Positions 44,951-56,699 are shown, numbered from the stretch's first letter. The stretch is DNA of 64,000 bases from Bordetella ansorpii (GCF_900078315.1 NZ_FKBS01000007.1:62001-126000), one strand, 5' to 3'. Notes: generated from the letters alone by a model not told the origin. Numbers and translations: made by a program.

Positions 44951-46215
44951 CCACGCAAAGCTGGGATCTCGCTTCGAGCTTCGTGCTCGCCTATGTCTTC
45001 TATTACCCGTTCTGCATGGCGTGGCTGTGGATCACGGGCGGGCTGGCGCACTACATCCAGTTCGAGCGCAATCAGCGCGACGACATCGATCCGCTGACGC
45101 TGCTGGCCTCGCATCCCAAGGTCAGCATCCTGGTGCCCTGCTACAACGAGGACGAGAACGTCGACGAGGTGATGGAAGCCTTGATGACGCTGAACTATCC
45201 GGACTATGAAGTGATCGCCGTCAACGACGGCAGTACGGACGCCACCGGCGACAAGCTCAGCGCGCTGGCGCTGCGTTTTCCCAGGCTGCGCGTGGTGCAC
45301 CAGGATTACAACCAGGGCAAGGCCGTCGCGCTGACCACCGCGTCGATGCTGGCGCAGGGCGAATACCTGCTGGGCATCGACGGCGATTCGCTGCTGGACG
45401 AGAACGCCATCTCGTGGATGCTGCGTCACTTTCTGCGTGACGGGAAGATCGCCGCCATGACCGGCAACCCGCGCATCCGCAGCCGCACCACGCTGCTGGG
45501 CCGCATGCAGGTGGGCGAGTTCTCGTCGACCATCGGCCTGATCAAGCGCACGCAGCAACTCTACGGCCGTCTGTTCACCGTGTCGGGCGTCATTGTCATG
45601 TTCCGCCGCCATGCCTTGGTCGACGTGGACTTCTGGAGCAGCGAGATGCTGACGGAAGACATCGACATCAGCTGGAAGCTGCAACTGGCGGGCTGGCGTA
45701 TCGGCTACGAGCCGCACGCGCTGACGTGGATCCTGACGCCCGAGACCGTGCGTGGCCTGTGGCGGCAGCGTCTGCGCTGGGCCATGGGCGGCGTGCAGAC
45801 GCTGGTCAAGTACACGGGGCAGGTGGCGCGCTGGCGCATGCGCCGCATGTGGCCGATCTATGCCGAGTACTTCCTGAGCGTGCTCTGGGCCTACCTGATG
45901 ATCGGCGTGCTGATCGCGGGCGTGTTCGGGGCCCTCTTCGACATGCCCGCGGTATGGCGGGTGGGTCTGTTGCCGGAATGGCGCGGCCTGCTGCTGGCGC
46001 TGGCCTGCATGATGCAACTGCTGACCAGCATGGTGGTGGACAGCAAGTACGACCGAGGCCTGCTGCGCTACTACTTCTGGACTTTCTGGTATCCGGTGGG
46101 GTTCTGGTTCCTCACCATGATCGCATCCGCGATCGCTGTCCCCGCGGTGGTATTGCGCCGCCGCGGCAAACGAGCCGTCTGGGTCAGCCCTGACCGAGGA
46201 GTGAGAGATGTCTGA
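44947..46215 (+). CDS. pgaC: Poly-beta-1,6-GlcNAc synthase PgaC (BpsC)
   Basis: 422 residues. GT2 processive glycosyltransferase in the inner membrane: N-terminal helices, PKVSILVPCYNEDENVDEV, VNDGSTDATG, DGDSLLDENA (DxD), TEDIDISWKLQ and the QRLRWAMGG (Q/RxxRW) motif, then C-terminal helices. It polymerises UDP-GlcNAc. The ATGA overlap with pgaB and 8-bp overlap with pgaD show a tightly packed operon. Confidence 0.95.
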   Translation: MTTQSWDLASSFVLAYVFYYPFCMAWLWITGGLAHYIQFERNQRDDIDPLTLLASHPKVSILVPCYNEDENVDEVMEALMTLNYPDYEVIAVNDGSTDATGDKLSALALRFPRLRVVHQDYNQGKAVALTTASMLAQGEYLLGIDGDSLLDENAISWMLRHFLRDGKIAAMTGNPRIRSRTTLLGRMQVGEFSSTIGLIKRTQQLYGRLFTVSGVIVMFRRHALVDVDFWSSEMLTEDIDISWKLQLAGWRIGYEPHALTWILTPETVRGLWRQRLRWAMGGVQTLVKYTGQVARWRMRRMWPIYAEYFLSVLWAYLMIGVLIAGVFGALFDMPAVWRVGLLPEWRGLLLALACMMQLLTSMVVDSKYDRGLLRYYFWTFWYPVGFWFLTMIASAIAVPAVVLRRRGKRAVWVSPDRGVRDV

Positions 46216-46708
46216 AGATCCCATCATCGACCAAACCGACCTGCCGCTGTCGACATGGATGCGCATCGCGGGGCCCATCGTGGGGGCGGCGCGCTACCTG
46301 TGGTTGAAGGTGTTGCGGCCCCTGATGCTGGTCGGCGTCTGGGGGGCATTCCTGATCTATCTGTATTGGGACTTCTTCATGGCGCTGTCCGGATCCGCAG
46401 CCGACCTGCGCTTCCTGGTGCTGACCGGCGTCGCCATCACGGCGTTGTTGGGCGCCATGCTGCTGATCGCGCGCGCGGTGCGCAACCGGGAGGATGACGA
46501 GAACCAGCAAAGCGACACGGCGGCCATGGCCCAGCCGGTGCGGGTGCAGGAGATGGCGGCGGTGGCCAAGGTGCCGGTGCGGCAGCTGTCGCTATGGCAG
46601 CGCGCCCGCAGCGTGGTGGCGCTGCATGACGACAAAGGCCATTTCCGCGCGGCCGTGCTCAAGCCCCTGGGCGAGCCTGTGCGCCGCACGCCCCGTCCGC
46701 GCCAATGA
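46208..46708 (+). CDS. pgaD: PgaD (BpsD), poly-GlcNAc synthase accessory subunit
   Basis: 166 residues with two membrane helices (about 38-57 and 67-88) and a hydrophilic C-terminal tail, the shape of PgaD. In E. coli PgaD binds c-di-GMP jointly with PgaC and allows synthesis. Sequence similarity of this subunit is always low; position at the end of pgaABC makes the call. The second residue block ITDQTDLP-like N-terminus (IIDQTDLPLSTWMRIAG) fits the family. Confidence 0.85.
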   Translation: MSEDPIIDQTDLPLSTWMRIAGPIVGAARYLWLKVLRPLMLVGVWGAFLIYLYWDFFMALSGSAADLRFLVLTGVAITALLGAMLLIARAVRNREDDENQQSDTAAMAQPVRVQEMAAVAKVPVRQLSLWQRARSVVALHDDKGHFRAAVLKPLGEPVRRTPRPRQ

Positions 46709-46732
46709 TCGGGCGGACGCGTGCGGCGGGCA

Positions 46733-49573
<2,841 letters not shown>

Positions 49574-49615
49574 GGCTCATCGGCCTGGTGTTTTTTACGG
49601 TTCCATAATGCGAGT

Positions 49616-49637
49616 GGGCCTCCCTTGCGGGAGGCCC
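49616..49637 (-). terminator. Hairpin distal to the first porin gene
   Basis: 9-bp stem GGGCCTCCC / GGGAGGCCC with loop TTGC. An identical hairpin lies after the second porin gene at 51089. The tail on the minus strand (ACTCGCATTATGG) lacks a good T-run here, so termination may be weaker than in the second copy. Confidence 0.6.
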
Positions 49638-49775
49638 TACCCTTCTTGGCGCACGGCGTGCCGGTCAGGCTAGACGGGGGGATCGCTGCTTGTCACTCGC
49701 GGCCTACGGAGATAAACCGCATGTGTCCGGGTCGCCCGTCCGGCGTGCCTCGGGGGTCTGCTCACCCCCTGCGCT

Positions 49776-50870
49776 TTAGAACCGGTGACGCATGCCGACG
49801 GCGACCGCGGTGTCCTTCAGGTTGTCCTGGAAGGCGTAGTTGTCGGCATAGGCGGCGTAGGCGTACAGATTGGTGCGCTTGCTCAGGTCGTACGTGTAGC
49901 CCAGGCTGAAGATGTTGGTGGTCTTGTCGTCACCCGTCAGCAGATCGTTCTTGGCGTCGGCGCGTTGCCACGACGTGAAGATCTTGCTGGCGCCCAGCGG
50001 CAGGGTGGCGCCCAGCATCGTCGAGTCGGCGCGGAAGCCGTCGGCCACGCGGTAGGTGCCCAGTTGCTGGTTGCCCGTGGGCGTGGTGCCCAGGTTCAGG
50101 CCAGTGAACCAGCCGTCGAACGTCTGGCTCCAGGCGGCCACGACCTTGACCACTTCGAAGTCGTAAGAGCCGCCCAGAATGTATTGCTGGACTTCGTTGT
50201 CGCGGTCGGCGCTGGCCGACGACGGGTTCAGGCGGTCGTAGGTGGCGATCAGGTCGATCGGGCCGTTGGTGTAACGCGCGCCCAGGGTGATGACGCGGTT
50301 GTTGCTGTTCGTGGCGAAGTTGCCGGCGCCGTCTGCGTTGAACGAGTAGCCGGCGCCCAGGCGCAGGCCGCCGATGCTCGGCGTCTGGTACATCACCATG
50401 TTGTCCAGGCGGGTCGAGTTGGCGGCGCCGAAGGTGGCGCCCACGCCGGCGATGGTGAAGCTGGTGCCGAACGGATCCATCGAGTCGAAGAAGCGCGACG
50501 CGAAGTTCTTCTGGCGGCCGAATTCCAGCGTGCCCCAGCTGTCGCTGGCCAGGCCGACCGTGGCCTGGCGACCGAACAGGCGGCCGCCTTGGCTCGACGT
50601 GCCGGTTTCATTGTTGAAACCGGCTTCCAGCGTGAAGATCGCCTTCAGGCCGTCGCCCAGGTCTTCCGTGCCGCGCATGCCGAAACGCGAGCCGCCGCTG
50701 ACGCCGTTGGCCGCGCCGATGTGGCTTTGCTTGAAGCCGTTGGCGCCTTTGACTTGTTCGTAGTTGATGCCGGCATCGATCAACCCGTACAGGGTGACCG
50801 AGGTTTCTGCGGCGTGCGCCGCGCCGGTGAAGCCCACCGCCAGAGCGGCAACGAGAAGCGTCTTTTTCAT
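49776..50870 (-). CDS. General outer-membrane porin (first of tandem pair)
   Basis: 364 residues: signal peptide MKKTLLVAALAVGFTGAAHA, then a 16-strand porin starting SVTLYGLIDAGINYEQV and ending GMRHRF with the C-terminal Phe needed for barrel assembly. GSRFGMRGTEDLGDGLKAIF and GRQATVGLASDSWGTLEFGR are typical of betaproteobacterial porins of the neisserial/OmpC-like group. About two-thirds identical by eye to the second porin, so the pair arose by tandem duplication. Confidence 0.95.
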   Translation of the reverse strand: MKKTLLVAALAVGFTGAAHAAETSVTLYGLIDAGINYEQVKGANGFKQSHIGAANGVSGGSRFGMRGTEDLGDGLKAIFTLEAGFNNETGTSSQGGRLFGRQATVGLASDSWGTLEFGRQKNFASRFFDSMDPFGTSFTIAGVGATFGAANSTRLDNMVMYQTPSIGGLRLGAGYSFNADGAGNFATNSNNRVITLGARYTNGPIDLIATYDRLNPSSASADRDNEVQQYILGGSYDFEVVKVVAAWSQTFDGWFTGLNLGTTPTGNQQLGTYRVADGFRADSTMLGATLPLGASKIFTSWQRADAKNDLLTGDDKTTNIFSLGYTYDLSKRTNLYAYAAYADNYAFQDNLKDTAVAVGMRHRF

Positions 50871-51252
50871 GCGGGACTCCCGAGTTGTTTGTTGTGGCCC
50901 CGGCTGCTTCGCGCGCGTGAGCGCGTCATGCCGATTGGGCAGGAAAGGAGTCTAGGGGGTCGGAGCGCGGGGAAAAAGAGGGCTGGCTTGGAAAGACTTT
51001 TCCAAATGGCCGAACACTGTCGGGCGCTTGTCAGGAAGGCGCGCGCCACGCGTGGCGCGCGGCAGGTTTCCGGCGCCCAAAAACGAGTGGGCCTCCCTTG
51101 CGGGAGGCCCGACCCTTCATTGCACGCGGTACACCCGCCCGGGCTTGAACGGGGGGATCGCTGCTTGTCACTCACGGCCCACGGAGATAGGCCGTGTGGT
51201 GTCCGGGCAGCCCGGTCAGGTGTACCTAGGGGGTCTGCTCACCCCCTTGTGC
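50871..51252. other. Promoter of porin 1 and conserved 3' region of porin 2
   Basis: 382 bp without a gene. It holds the palindrome TTGGAAAGACTTTTCCAA at 50988-51005, 118 bp before the porin-1 start. Then, as the 3' region of porin 2, come a hairpin terminator (51089-51110), a 41-bp block (51149-51189) and a GGGGGT/ACCCCC hairpin (51229-51246), all repeated after porin 1. Confidence 0.7.
51089..51110 (-). terminator. Rho-independent terminator of the second porin gene
   Basis: GGGCCTCCC / GGGAGGCCC stem; on the minus strand it is followed by ACTCGTTTTTGG, giving a T5 tract. The same stem-loop occurs at 49616 after the first porin. Confidence 0.8.
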
Positions 51253-52341
51253 TTAGAAACGGTGACGCAGGCCGACCGAGAAGGCCGTGCTACGCAGGTC
51301 TTCCTGGAACGCGTAGTTGTCGGCGTACGAAGCGTAGGCGTACAGGTTCGTACGCTTGCTCAGGTCATACGTCGCGCCCAGGGCGAAGATGTTGGTGGTT
51401 TCTTCGCCGCCGGTCAGCAGGTCGTTCTTGGGATCGACGCGCTGCCACGAGCCCATCAGCTTGGTGGCGCCGAACGGCACGGTGGCGCCGACCATCATCG
51501 AGTTGGCGCGGAAGTCTTCAGCGTAGGCCATCGAGGGCAGGCCTTCGTCGTTGCCGGTGGTGCCCGGGTTGGCGGCGGTGAACCAGCCGTTGCGGGTCTG
51601 GCCCCAGGCGGCGGCCAGCTTGACCACTTCGAAGTCGTACGAAGCACCGATGATGTACGAACGGACCTTGGTCACGTCGTCGTCATTGGCGGTCGAGGGC
51701 TTCAGTTGGTCGAACGTACCGAACACATTCAGGGGGCCGTTCACGTAGCGCACGCCGGCCGTGATGGCGCGGGTGTTGTCGTTCGTGGCGAAGTTGCCCG
51801 AACCGCTGGTGTTGAACGAGTAGCCCACAGCAGCCTGGAAGCCAGAGAAGCTGGGGGTCGAGTACATGACCATGTTGTCATAGCGGGTCGACTGGCCCGA
51901 GCTGAAGGCGGCGCCCGAGCTCGACAGACCGTAGTCGGTGCCGAACGGCGAAACGGCTTCCAGGTACTTGGAAGCAACGTTCTTCTGACGGCCGAATTCC
52001 AGCGTGCCCCAGGCGTTGTTCGACAGACCAACGGTGGCTTGGCGGCCGAACAGGCGGCTGCTCTGGCCCGATTGACCGGTTTCGTTGTTGAAACCCGATT
52101 CCAGGGTGAAGATCGCCTTCAGGCCGTCGCCCAGATCTTCCGAACCACGCAGGCCCCAACGCGAGCCGCTGCTCACGCCGTTGGTGGCGCCGATGTGGCT
52201 TTGCTTGAAGCCGCCGCTACCCTTGACTTGTTCGTAGCCCAGGCCAGCGTCGATCAGGCCATACAGCGTAACCGAGGTCTCGGCTTGAGCGACACCCGTG
52301 AAACCAATCGCCAGAGCGGCGACAAGCAGCGTTTTTTTCAT
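51253..52341 (-). CDS. General outer-membrane porin (second of tandem pair)
   Basis: 362 residues with signal peptide MKKTLLVAALAIGFTGVAQA, barrel start SVTLYGLIDAGLGYEQV, GSRWGLRGSEDLGDGLKAIF, and terminal GLRHRF. The ATG at 52341 follows AGGAGTCC; the open frame continues upstream to 52398 without signal-peptide character. Loops differ from porin 1 (for example PFGTDYGLSSSGAAF against PFGTSFTIAGVGATF), so the two probably differ in pore or surface properties. Confidence 0.95.
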   Translation of the reverse strand: MKKTLLVAALAIGFTGVAQAETSVTLYGLIDAGLGYEQVKGSGGFKQSHIGATNGVSSGSRWGLRGSEDLGDGLKAIFTLESGFNNETGQSGQSSRLFGRQATVGLSNNAWGTLEFGRQKNVASKYLEAVSPFGTDYGLSSSGAAFSSGQSTRYDNMVMYSTPSFSGFQAAVGYSFNTSGSGNFATNDNTRAITAGVRYVNGPLNVFGTFDQLKPSTANDDDVTKVRSYIIGASYDFEVVKLAAAWGQTRNGWFTAANPGTTGNDEGLPSMAYAEDFRANSMMVGATVPFGATKLMGSWQRVDPKNDLLTGGEETTNIFALGATYDLSKRTNLYAYASYADNYAFQEDLRSTAFSVGLRHRF

Positions 52342-52972
52342 GAAGGACTCCTGAGTTGTTTTGGCTCTGTTCGCTTGCGCCACGCACCGGCGAGGCATGC
52401 CAATCGAGCTGAGGGGAGTCTAGGGTTTACACGGGGGGAGGGAAAAGGTTGGTTATATGAAAAGACTTTTCCATATACGTACCTAATCGGCGCGTAGGGG
52501 TATTTTTGGAACTTTTTGCCAGACGATGAGCACTTACGCGCGCGCACGCGTCAAGGAATAACGCGTGTGCGCGCTCGAGGGCGCGCGCGCTGGCGCACAC
52601 GCACACACACGCGCGCACGTAGCATGTGTTCGTGGCTTTGTCGTGGCAGTGCCTGGCTGTTGCGTGGTCGCCGCAGGCCGACTCCCATGTGTGGCGTGGA
52701 AGCCGCACCCATTCGCCGCCGACCACTTCCCGCTTCGTATGCGAACGTGCCGAGGCATGCGCTGCAAGTGGCGCAGATCGCCCTTGAAAGGGTGATCGAA
52801 CACTAGCCGCCGCTAGAGTATGTCTTGTCATCCGATGTCCACAATCCGGGCCGATGCGGATAGGGCAAACCCGTACGGTCATGGGCAAGCGGATCACCTG
52901 GCAAAATAAATGATGCTAAAAATCTAATTGCGGCGGCATCACCGCCTTGTACATGAGAGGAGAAGGAAAGCG
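52342..52972. other. Long intergenic region with porin promoter and Z-DNA-prone repeat
   Basis: 631 bp with no supported gene. A palindrome GAAAAGACTTTTC (52459-52471) lies 118 bp before the porin-2 start, the same distance as the related palindrome of porin 1. From 52535 to about 52627 the DNA is almost entirely alternating purine-pyrimidine (CG/CA/TG runs), as favours left-handed DNA. AAGGAGAAGG-like ribosome-binding sequence of the thioesterase gene lies at its right end. Confidence 0.7.
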
Positions 52973-53446
52973 ATGAGTCTGGTGGAAGAAACCGGCGGCG
53001 GGCTGGACGGGTTGGGCCAGTTGCGCGCCTTGATGCATTCCGGCCGCAAGCCCGGAATCATGGTGTCGCTGGATCTCGATTTCATCGAGGTCGAGGCCGG
53101 GCGGGCGGTTTTCGCGGGAGTGCCCGGGGACCACGCCTACAATCCGATCGGCACCGTGCATGGCGGCTATGCCGCGACCTTGCTGGACTCGGCCTGCGGC
53201 TGCGCCGTGCATTCCCGCTTGTCGGCCGGGCAGGGCTACACCACGCTCGAACTGAAGGTGGCTTATCACCGCCCCATCACGCGCGATACGGGGCTGGTGC
53301 GCGCCGAGGGGCGCGTGCAGACGCAGGGCCGCCGGGTGGCGTTCGCCGAGGCGACCCTGGCCGATGCGCAGGGCCGGCTATACGCCACGGCAACGTCCAC
53401 GTTGTTGGTCTTCGATCTGGAGACGAGGGCGCCGAAGAAGGCCTGA
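52973..53446 (+). CDS. PaaI-family hotdog-fold thioesterase
   Basis: 157 residues. The hotdog core with NPIGTVHGGYAATLLDSACG carries the usual PaaI-like His-Gly-Gly and the Asp of the central helix; LELKVAYHRPITRDTG follows. Such enzymes hydrolyse acyl-CoA thioesters, often aromatic ones. ATG 52973 follows GAGAGGAGAAGGAAAG. The gene is monocistronic, convergent with the TetR gene 50 bp away. Confidence 0.88.
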   Translation: MSLVEETGGGLDGLGQLRALMHSGRKPGIMVSLDLDFIEVEAGRAVFAGVPGDHAYNPIGTVHGGYAATLLDSACGCAVHSRLSAGQGYTTLELKVAYHRPITRDTGLVRAEGRVQTQGRRVAFAEATLADAQGRLYATATSTLLVFDLETRAPKKA

Positions 53447-53451
53447 GCAGG

Positions 53452-53489
53452 TTGCCCGAGCGCCGGCCGCGCGCCGGGCGGCTCGGCAA
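53452..53489. terminator. Imperfect hairpin between convergent genes
   Basis: TTGCC-GAGC (one bulged C) pairs with GCTCGGCAA at 53481-53489 around a GC-rich loop. No T-run on either side; a plausible but unproven bidirectional terminator. Confidence 0.35.
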
Positions 53490-53496
53490 TCTCCGA

Positions 53497-54105
53497 TCAG
53501 CCTTTGCGGGGCGGACGGCGGGGCGCGTCGGTTTCCGGCCGGGCCAGCGCATCGCGCGCGGCCGCCAGTATCTGATTGGAGACCGTGTCGCCGCGGGTGG
53601 CGCGGGCCAGCATCAGCGCACCCACCATGGTGGCCAGTTGCGCCATGGCGGCGCGCGTGCGGGCGGGGGCGTCCGGACCGGGCTGCTGGCTGGCCATGGC
53701 GGCCAGCAGGCGTTTCAGTCCTTCTATATAGGCATCCTGCACCGGCGGTTCGCCATCGTGCCGGGCGACGTCGGTGGCCAGCGCGGCGGCCGGGCAGCCC
53801 TTGCCGGGGTGGTCGCGGTGCGGACTGCTGAGATAGGCGTCGACCAGGGCCTGCCTGGAAGCGCGTCCGGCCGCCACCGCCTGCCAGCGTGCGACGGCCT
53901 CGTCGAAGGCTTGTTCGCAGGCCAGCGCCGCCAGGGCGTCCTTGGATTCGAAATGGCCGTAGAACCCGCCGTGCGTCAGGCCGGCGGCGGCCATGACATC
54001 GGCGACGGTGACGCCGTCGATGCCCCGTTCGCGGAACAGCCGGGAGGAAGCCGCCTCGATGGCGAGGCGGTTCTTGCCGGCTTGTTCCCGTGAGACCCGG
54101 GGCAT
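53497..54105 (-). CDS. TetR-family transcriptional regulator
   Basis: 202 residues with an N-terminal TetR helix-turn-helix (ASSRLFRERGIDGVTVADVMAAAGLTHGGFYGHFESKDAL) and a variable ligand-binding C-terminus. The HTH wording is that of the group that often controls oxidoreductase or efflux genes beside it; here the adjacent thioesterase is convergent and the upstream gene is in the same direction, so the target is unclear. ATG 54105 gives the standard TetR N-terminus; the frame stays open to 54297. Confidence 0.9.
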   Translation of the reverse strand: MPRVSREQAGKNRLAIEAASSRLFRERGIDGVTVADVMAAAGLTHGGFYGHFESKDALAALACEQAFDEAVARWQAVAAGRASRQALVDAYLSSPHRDHPGKGCPAAALATDVARHDGEPPVQDAYIEGLKRLLAAMASQQPGPDAPARTRAAMAQLATMVGALMLARATRGDTVSNQILAAARDALARPETDAPRRPPRKG

Positions 54106-54121
54106 GCGTCTCTCCGTCCCG

Positions 54122-54826
54122 TCAGCCGCGCACGTAGTAGATGCGCATGGCCTGCTGGCGCGATTGCGGGTCGACCACGCGGATCGTGACCGTGCGCGCC
54201 GAGAAGCCCTCGGGCAGGGCCATGGAGCCCTGCGCGTGCGTGTACCGATCCAGCTTGATGGCGATGGGCTCGGAGGTGACCGCGTCGCGGCGGCCATTCT
54301 TGTAGTTGCCCGCCACTTCCAGGGTGATGTTGCCCTGGAAGGTCTGGCCGCCTTCCTTCTCGCGCATGATCAGCGCCTGGTAGGCCAGCTGGCCCGGTTG
54401 CTGCTGGCGGAACTCGCCCCAACGCACGCCGATGTCGCCGCCGCGTGGGTCGGGCGGGATGGCGTCCAGGAACATGGCCATTTCCTGGGTCAGCGCCTGC
54501 ACGCGCTCGCGGGCCTGGGCCAGGTCGGTGGTCTGCTGTTGCTGGGCGGTCTGGTTGGCGTCGCGCTGGGCGCGCGTTTCGTCCAGCTGGGTCTGCAGGC
54601 GCTGGCGTTCCAGGTTGGCGGCGCTGAGCTCGGAGTGCAGTTGCTCGGACTGCTCGGCGGTCAGCCGCTGCGGACCGTAATTGGTCTGCAGGAACAGCAC
54701 GCCCCCAGCGCCCAGGCCGATGCCCACCAGCAGCAACACCAGCCAGCGCGGAAGGCGCCGGCTACGCTTGCCCGGTTGGTAAACGGAGGGCTTGAAGACT
54801 GCCCGCTGCGATCGTCCGAATGCCAT
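54122..54826 (-). CDS. Membrane-anchored coiled-coil protein (DUF6776-like)
   Basis: 234 residues: a basic N-terminus, one membrane helix (about 28-47, LVLLLVGIGLGAGGVLFL), a coiled coil (about 55-115, rich in Gln/Glu/Ala/Leu heptads) and a C-terminal beta-rich domain (GNITLEVAGNYKNGRRDAV). The layout matches a betaproteobacterial family of unknown function. It ends 16 bp before the TetR start and may be co-transcribed with it. Confidence 0.75.
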   Translation of the reverse strand: MAFGRSQRAVFKPSVYQPGKRSRRLPRWLVLLLVGIGLGAGGVLFLQTNYGPQRLTAEQSEQLHSELSAANLERQRLQTQLDETRAQRDANQTAQQQQTTDLAQARERVQALTQEMAMFLDAIPPDPRGGDIGVRWGEFRQQQPGQLAYQALIMREKEGGQTFQGNITLEVAGNYKNGRRDAVTSEPIAIKLDRYTHAQGSMALPEGFSARTVTIRVVDPQSRQQAMRIYYVRG

Positions 54827-54966
54827 GCAAAAGACTTCCTATGCCTAAGTCGTGCCACGCCGGGCCTTCAGCCTGCTGCGGGCGAAAATACCAGAGGATA
54901 CCTGCTGTATGCCGTGATGGGGCCTTGCGGACAACTCTGGTTGCTTACGTTGATACCGTGAAAAGT

Positions 54967-55659
54967 TTAGCCGCTGGCGACCAGCGAGGCGTCCAGTTCG
55001 TCCAGGCGCTCGGGCGTACCCACGTCGACCCAGCGGCCAGTGTGGTGCGTCGCCAGCACGGCGCCGCGCGCCATGGCGTGGCGCAACAGTGGCGCCAGCC
55101 TGGCGGGCTGGCCTGCCGGCAGGCCATCGAACAGGCGGGGCCGGTAGATGCCGATGCCCGCGAAGGTCAGCCGTGGCGCGCTGGCGTCGTCGGCCACGCG
55201 GCCATCGGCGCGCAGGGCGAAGTCGCCAGCGGGATGGTGCGCCGGATTGTCCGTCAGCAGCAGCCAGGCGTCCGCCTGCTCTGCATCCAACTGGCGTGCC
55301 AGCCCAGGCGCCTGGCCCGGATCCCAATCGCACCAGACGTCGCCGTTGATCACCAGGAAGGAATCGGCGCCCAGCAGCGGCAGGGCCTGGAGGATGCCGC
55401 CGGCCGTTTCCAACGCGGTGGGTTCGGCCGAGTACCGGATGTGCAGGCCCCATTGCGCGCCGTCGCCCAATTGCCGGACGATCTTCTCGCCCAGCCAGGC
55501 ATGGTTGACGACCACGTCATGGATGCCGGCGGCGGCCAGGCGCTCCAGGTGCCAGACGATCAGGGGCTTGCCCCCGGCGGCCAGCAGAGGCTTGGGCGTG
55601 TGGTCGGTCAGCGGGCGCATGCGTTCGCCACGGCCCGCGGCCAGGATCATGGCGCGCAT
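54967..55659 (-). CDS. murU: N-acetylmuramate-1-phosphate uridylyltransferase
   Basis: 230 residues of the sugar-nucleotidyltransferase fold: AMILAAGRGERMRPLTDHTPKPLL (nucleotide-binding signature with the conserved Arg and Lys) and FLVINGDVWCDW (metal-binding Asp). The start overlaps the upstream amgK stop, and this amgK-murU pairing defines the Pseudomonas-type cell-wall recycling route, in which MurNAc is phosphorylated and then uridylylated to UDP-MurNAc, bypassing de novo MurA/MurB synthesis and so giving intrinsic fosfomycin tolerance. Confidence 0.92.
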   Translation of the reverse strand: MRAMILAAGRGERMRPLTDHTPKPLLAAGGKPLIVWHLERLAAAGIHDVVVNHAWLGEKIVRQLGDGAQWGLHIRYSAEPTALETAGGILQALPLLGADSFLVINGDVWCDWDPGQAPGLARQLDAEQADAWLLLTDNPAHHPAGDFALRADGRVADDASAPRLTFAGIGIYRPRLFDGLPAGQPARLAPLLRHAMARGAVLATHHTGRWVDVGTPERLDELDASLVASG

Positions 55660-56699
55660 CAGAAGGTGTATCCGACCGAGGTTTCTTTCTGGTCGAGGCG
55701 GTCGAGCAGCCGCACCAGCGGGGCGAACACGCCGTAGCGCTGCGCCACCTGGCGCACGTAGGCATTGACGCGCGGCATGTGGGAGAGATATGCCGACTTG
55801 CCGTCGCGGTGGTTCAGCCGGGCGAACACGCCCAGGATGCGCAGGTTGCGCTGCAGGCTCATCCACTCGTAGGCGCGGTGGAACTCGGCGAAGTCGGGGT
55901 CCACCGGCAGGCCGGCGGCGCGCGCCATTTCCCAGTAGCGGATCGCCCAATCCAGTTGCTGAGGTTCTTCCCAGGTGGTGCGCGCGTCCGTGACCAGCGA
56001 CGCCAGGTCATAGGTGAGCGGACCCGCCAGGGCATCCTGGAAATCGAGCACGCCGGGGTTGGGGCCGTGGCGCGGATCCTCGCAGACCATCAGGTTGGGC
56101 GAATGGAAGTCGCGGTGCACGAAGACCGTGGGCTGGCCGTCGGCGCTGCTGGCCAGCAGTTGGAACACCTGGCGCAGCGCGTCCTTCTCCTTGTCGTCCA
56201 GGGCGGCGCCGTGGTGGCGGCCGACATACCACTCGGGGAACAGTTCGAGTTCGGCGCCCAGGCGCGAGGCGTCGTAGGCGGGCAGGCCGGTGACCGCCGC
56301 CTGCTGCATGCATACCAGCGCGGCCAGGGCCTGCCGGTACAGCGCCTGCAGGCGCGCATCGTCCAGGCCGTCCTGGATGCGCTGGTAATAGGTGTCGTTG
56401 CCCAGGTCGGACAGCAACAGCAGGCCCTGCTCGGGCGCCTGCGCCAGCACGGTGGGCACGTTCAGGCCGGCATCGCGCAGCAGGTTGCCGGCGTGCAGGA
56501 AGGGGCGCACGTCTTCGTGCGGGGGCGGGGCATCCATGACGATGGCGGTGCCGTGGCCGGCATCCAGCCGGAAATAGCGGCGAAAGCTCGCGTCGCTGGA
56601 CGCGGGGCGCAGGGTGCCGGGTTGCAGCGCCAGGTCGGCGGGCAGGCTGCTCAGCCAGGCCTGGAGCTGTTCCAGGCGGGAATCGGGGGGTGTGCTCAA
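55659..56699 (-). CDS. amgK: N-acetylmuramate/N-acetylglucosamine anomeric kinase
   Basis: 346 residues with an aminoglycoside-phosphotransferase-like kinase fold: ASSDASFRRYFRLD (N-lobe), VFVHRDFHSPNLMV (catalytic loop, Asp and Asn) and GVLDFQDALAGPLTYDLAS (metal-binding DxD region). It phosphorylates recycled MurNAc at the anomeric carbon and passes it to MurU. Divergent from lptD, with a 152-bp shared promoter region; the amgK-murU/lptD-surA arrangement is conserved in many Gram-negative bacteria. Confidence 0.92.
   Translation of the reverse strand: MSTPPDSRLEQLQAWLSSLPADLALQPGTLRPASSDASFRRYFRLDAGHGTAIVMDAPPPHEDVRPFLHAGNLLRDAGLNVPTVLAQAPEQGLLLLSDLGNDTYYQRIQDGLDDARLQALYRQALAALVCMQQAAVTGLPAYDASRLGAELELFPEWYVGRHHGAALDDKEKDALRQVFQLLASSADGQPTVFVHRDFHSPNLMVCEDPRHGPNPGVLDFQDALAGPLTYDLASLVTDARTTWEEPQQLDWAIRYWEMARAAGLPVDPDFAEFHRAYEWMSLQRNLRILGVFARLNHRDGKSAYLSHMPRVNAYVRQVAQRYGVFAPLVRLLDRLDQKETSVGYTF

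Noticed and set aside
52516-52806. Small open frames across the alternating CG/CA tract
   Set aside because: Translations are Arg/His/Thr-rich repeats in all frames, a by-product of the simple sequence.
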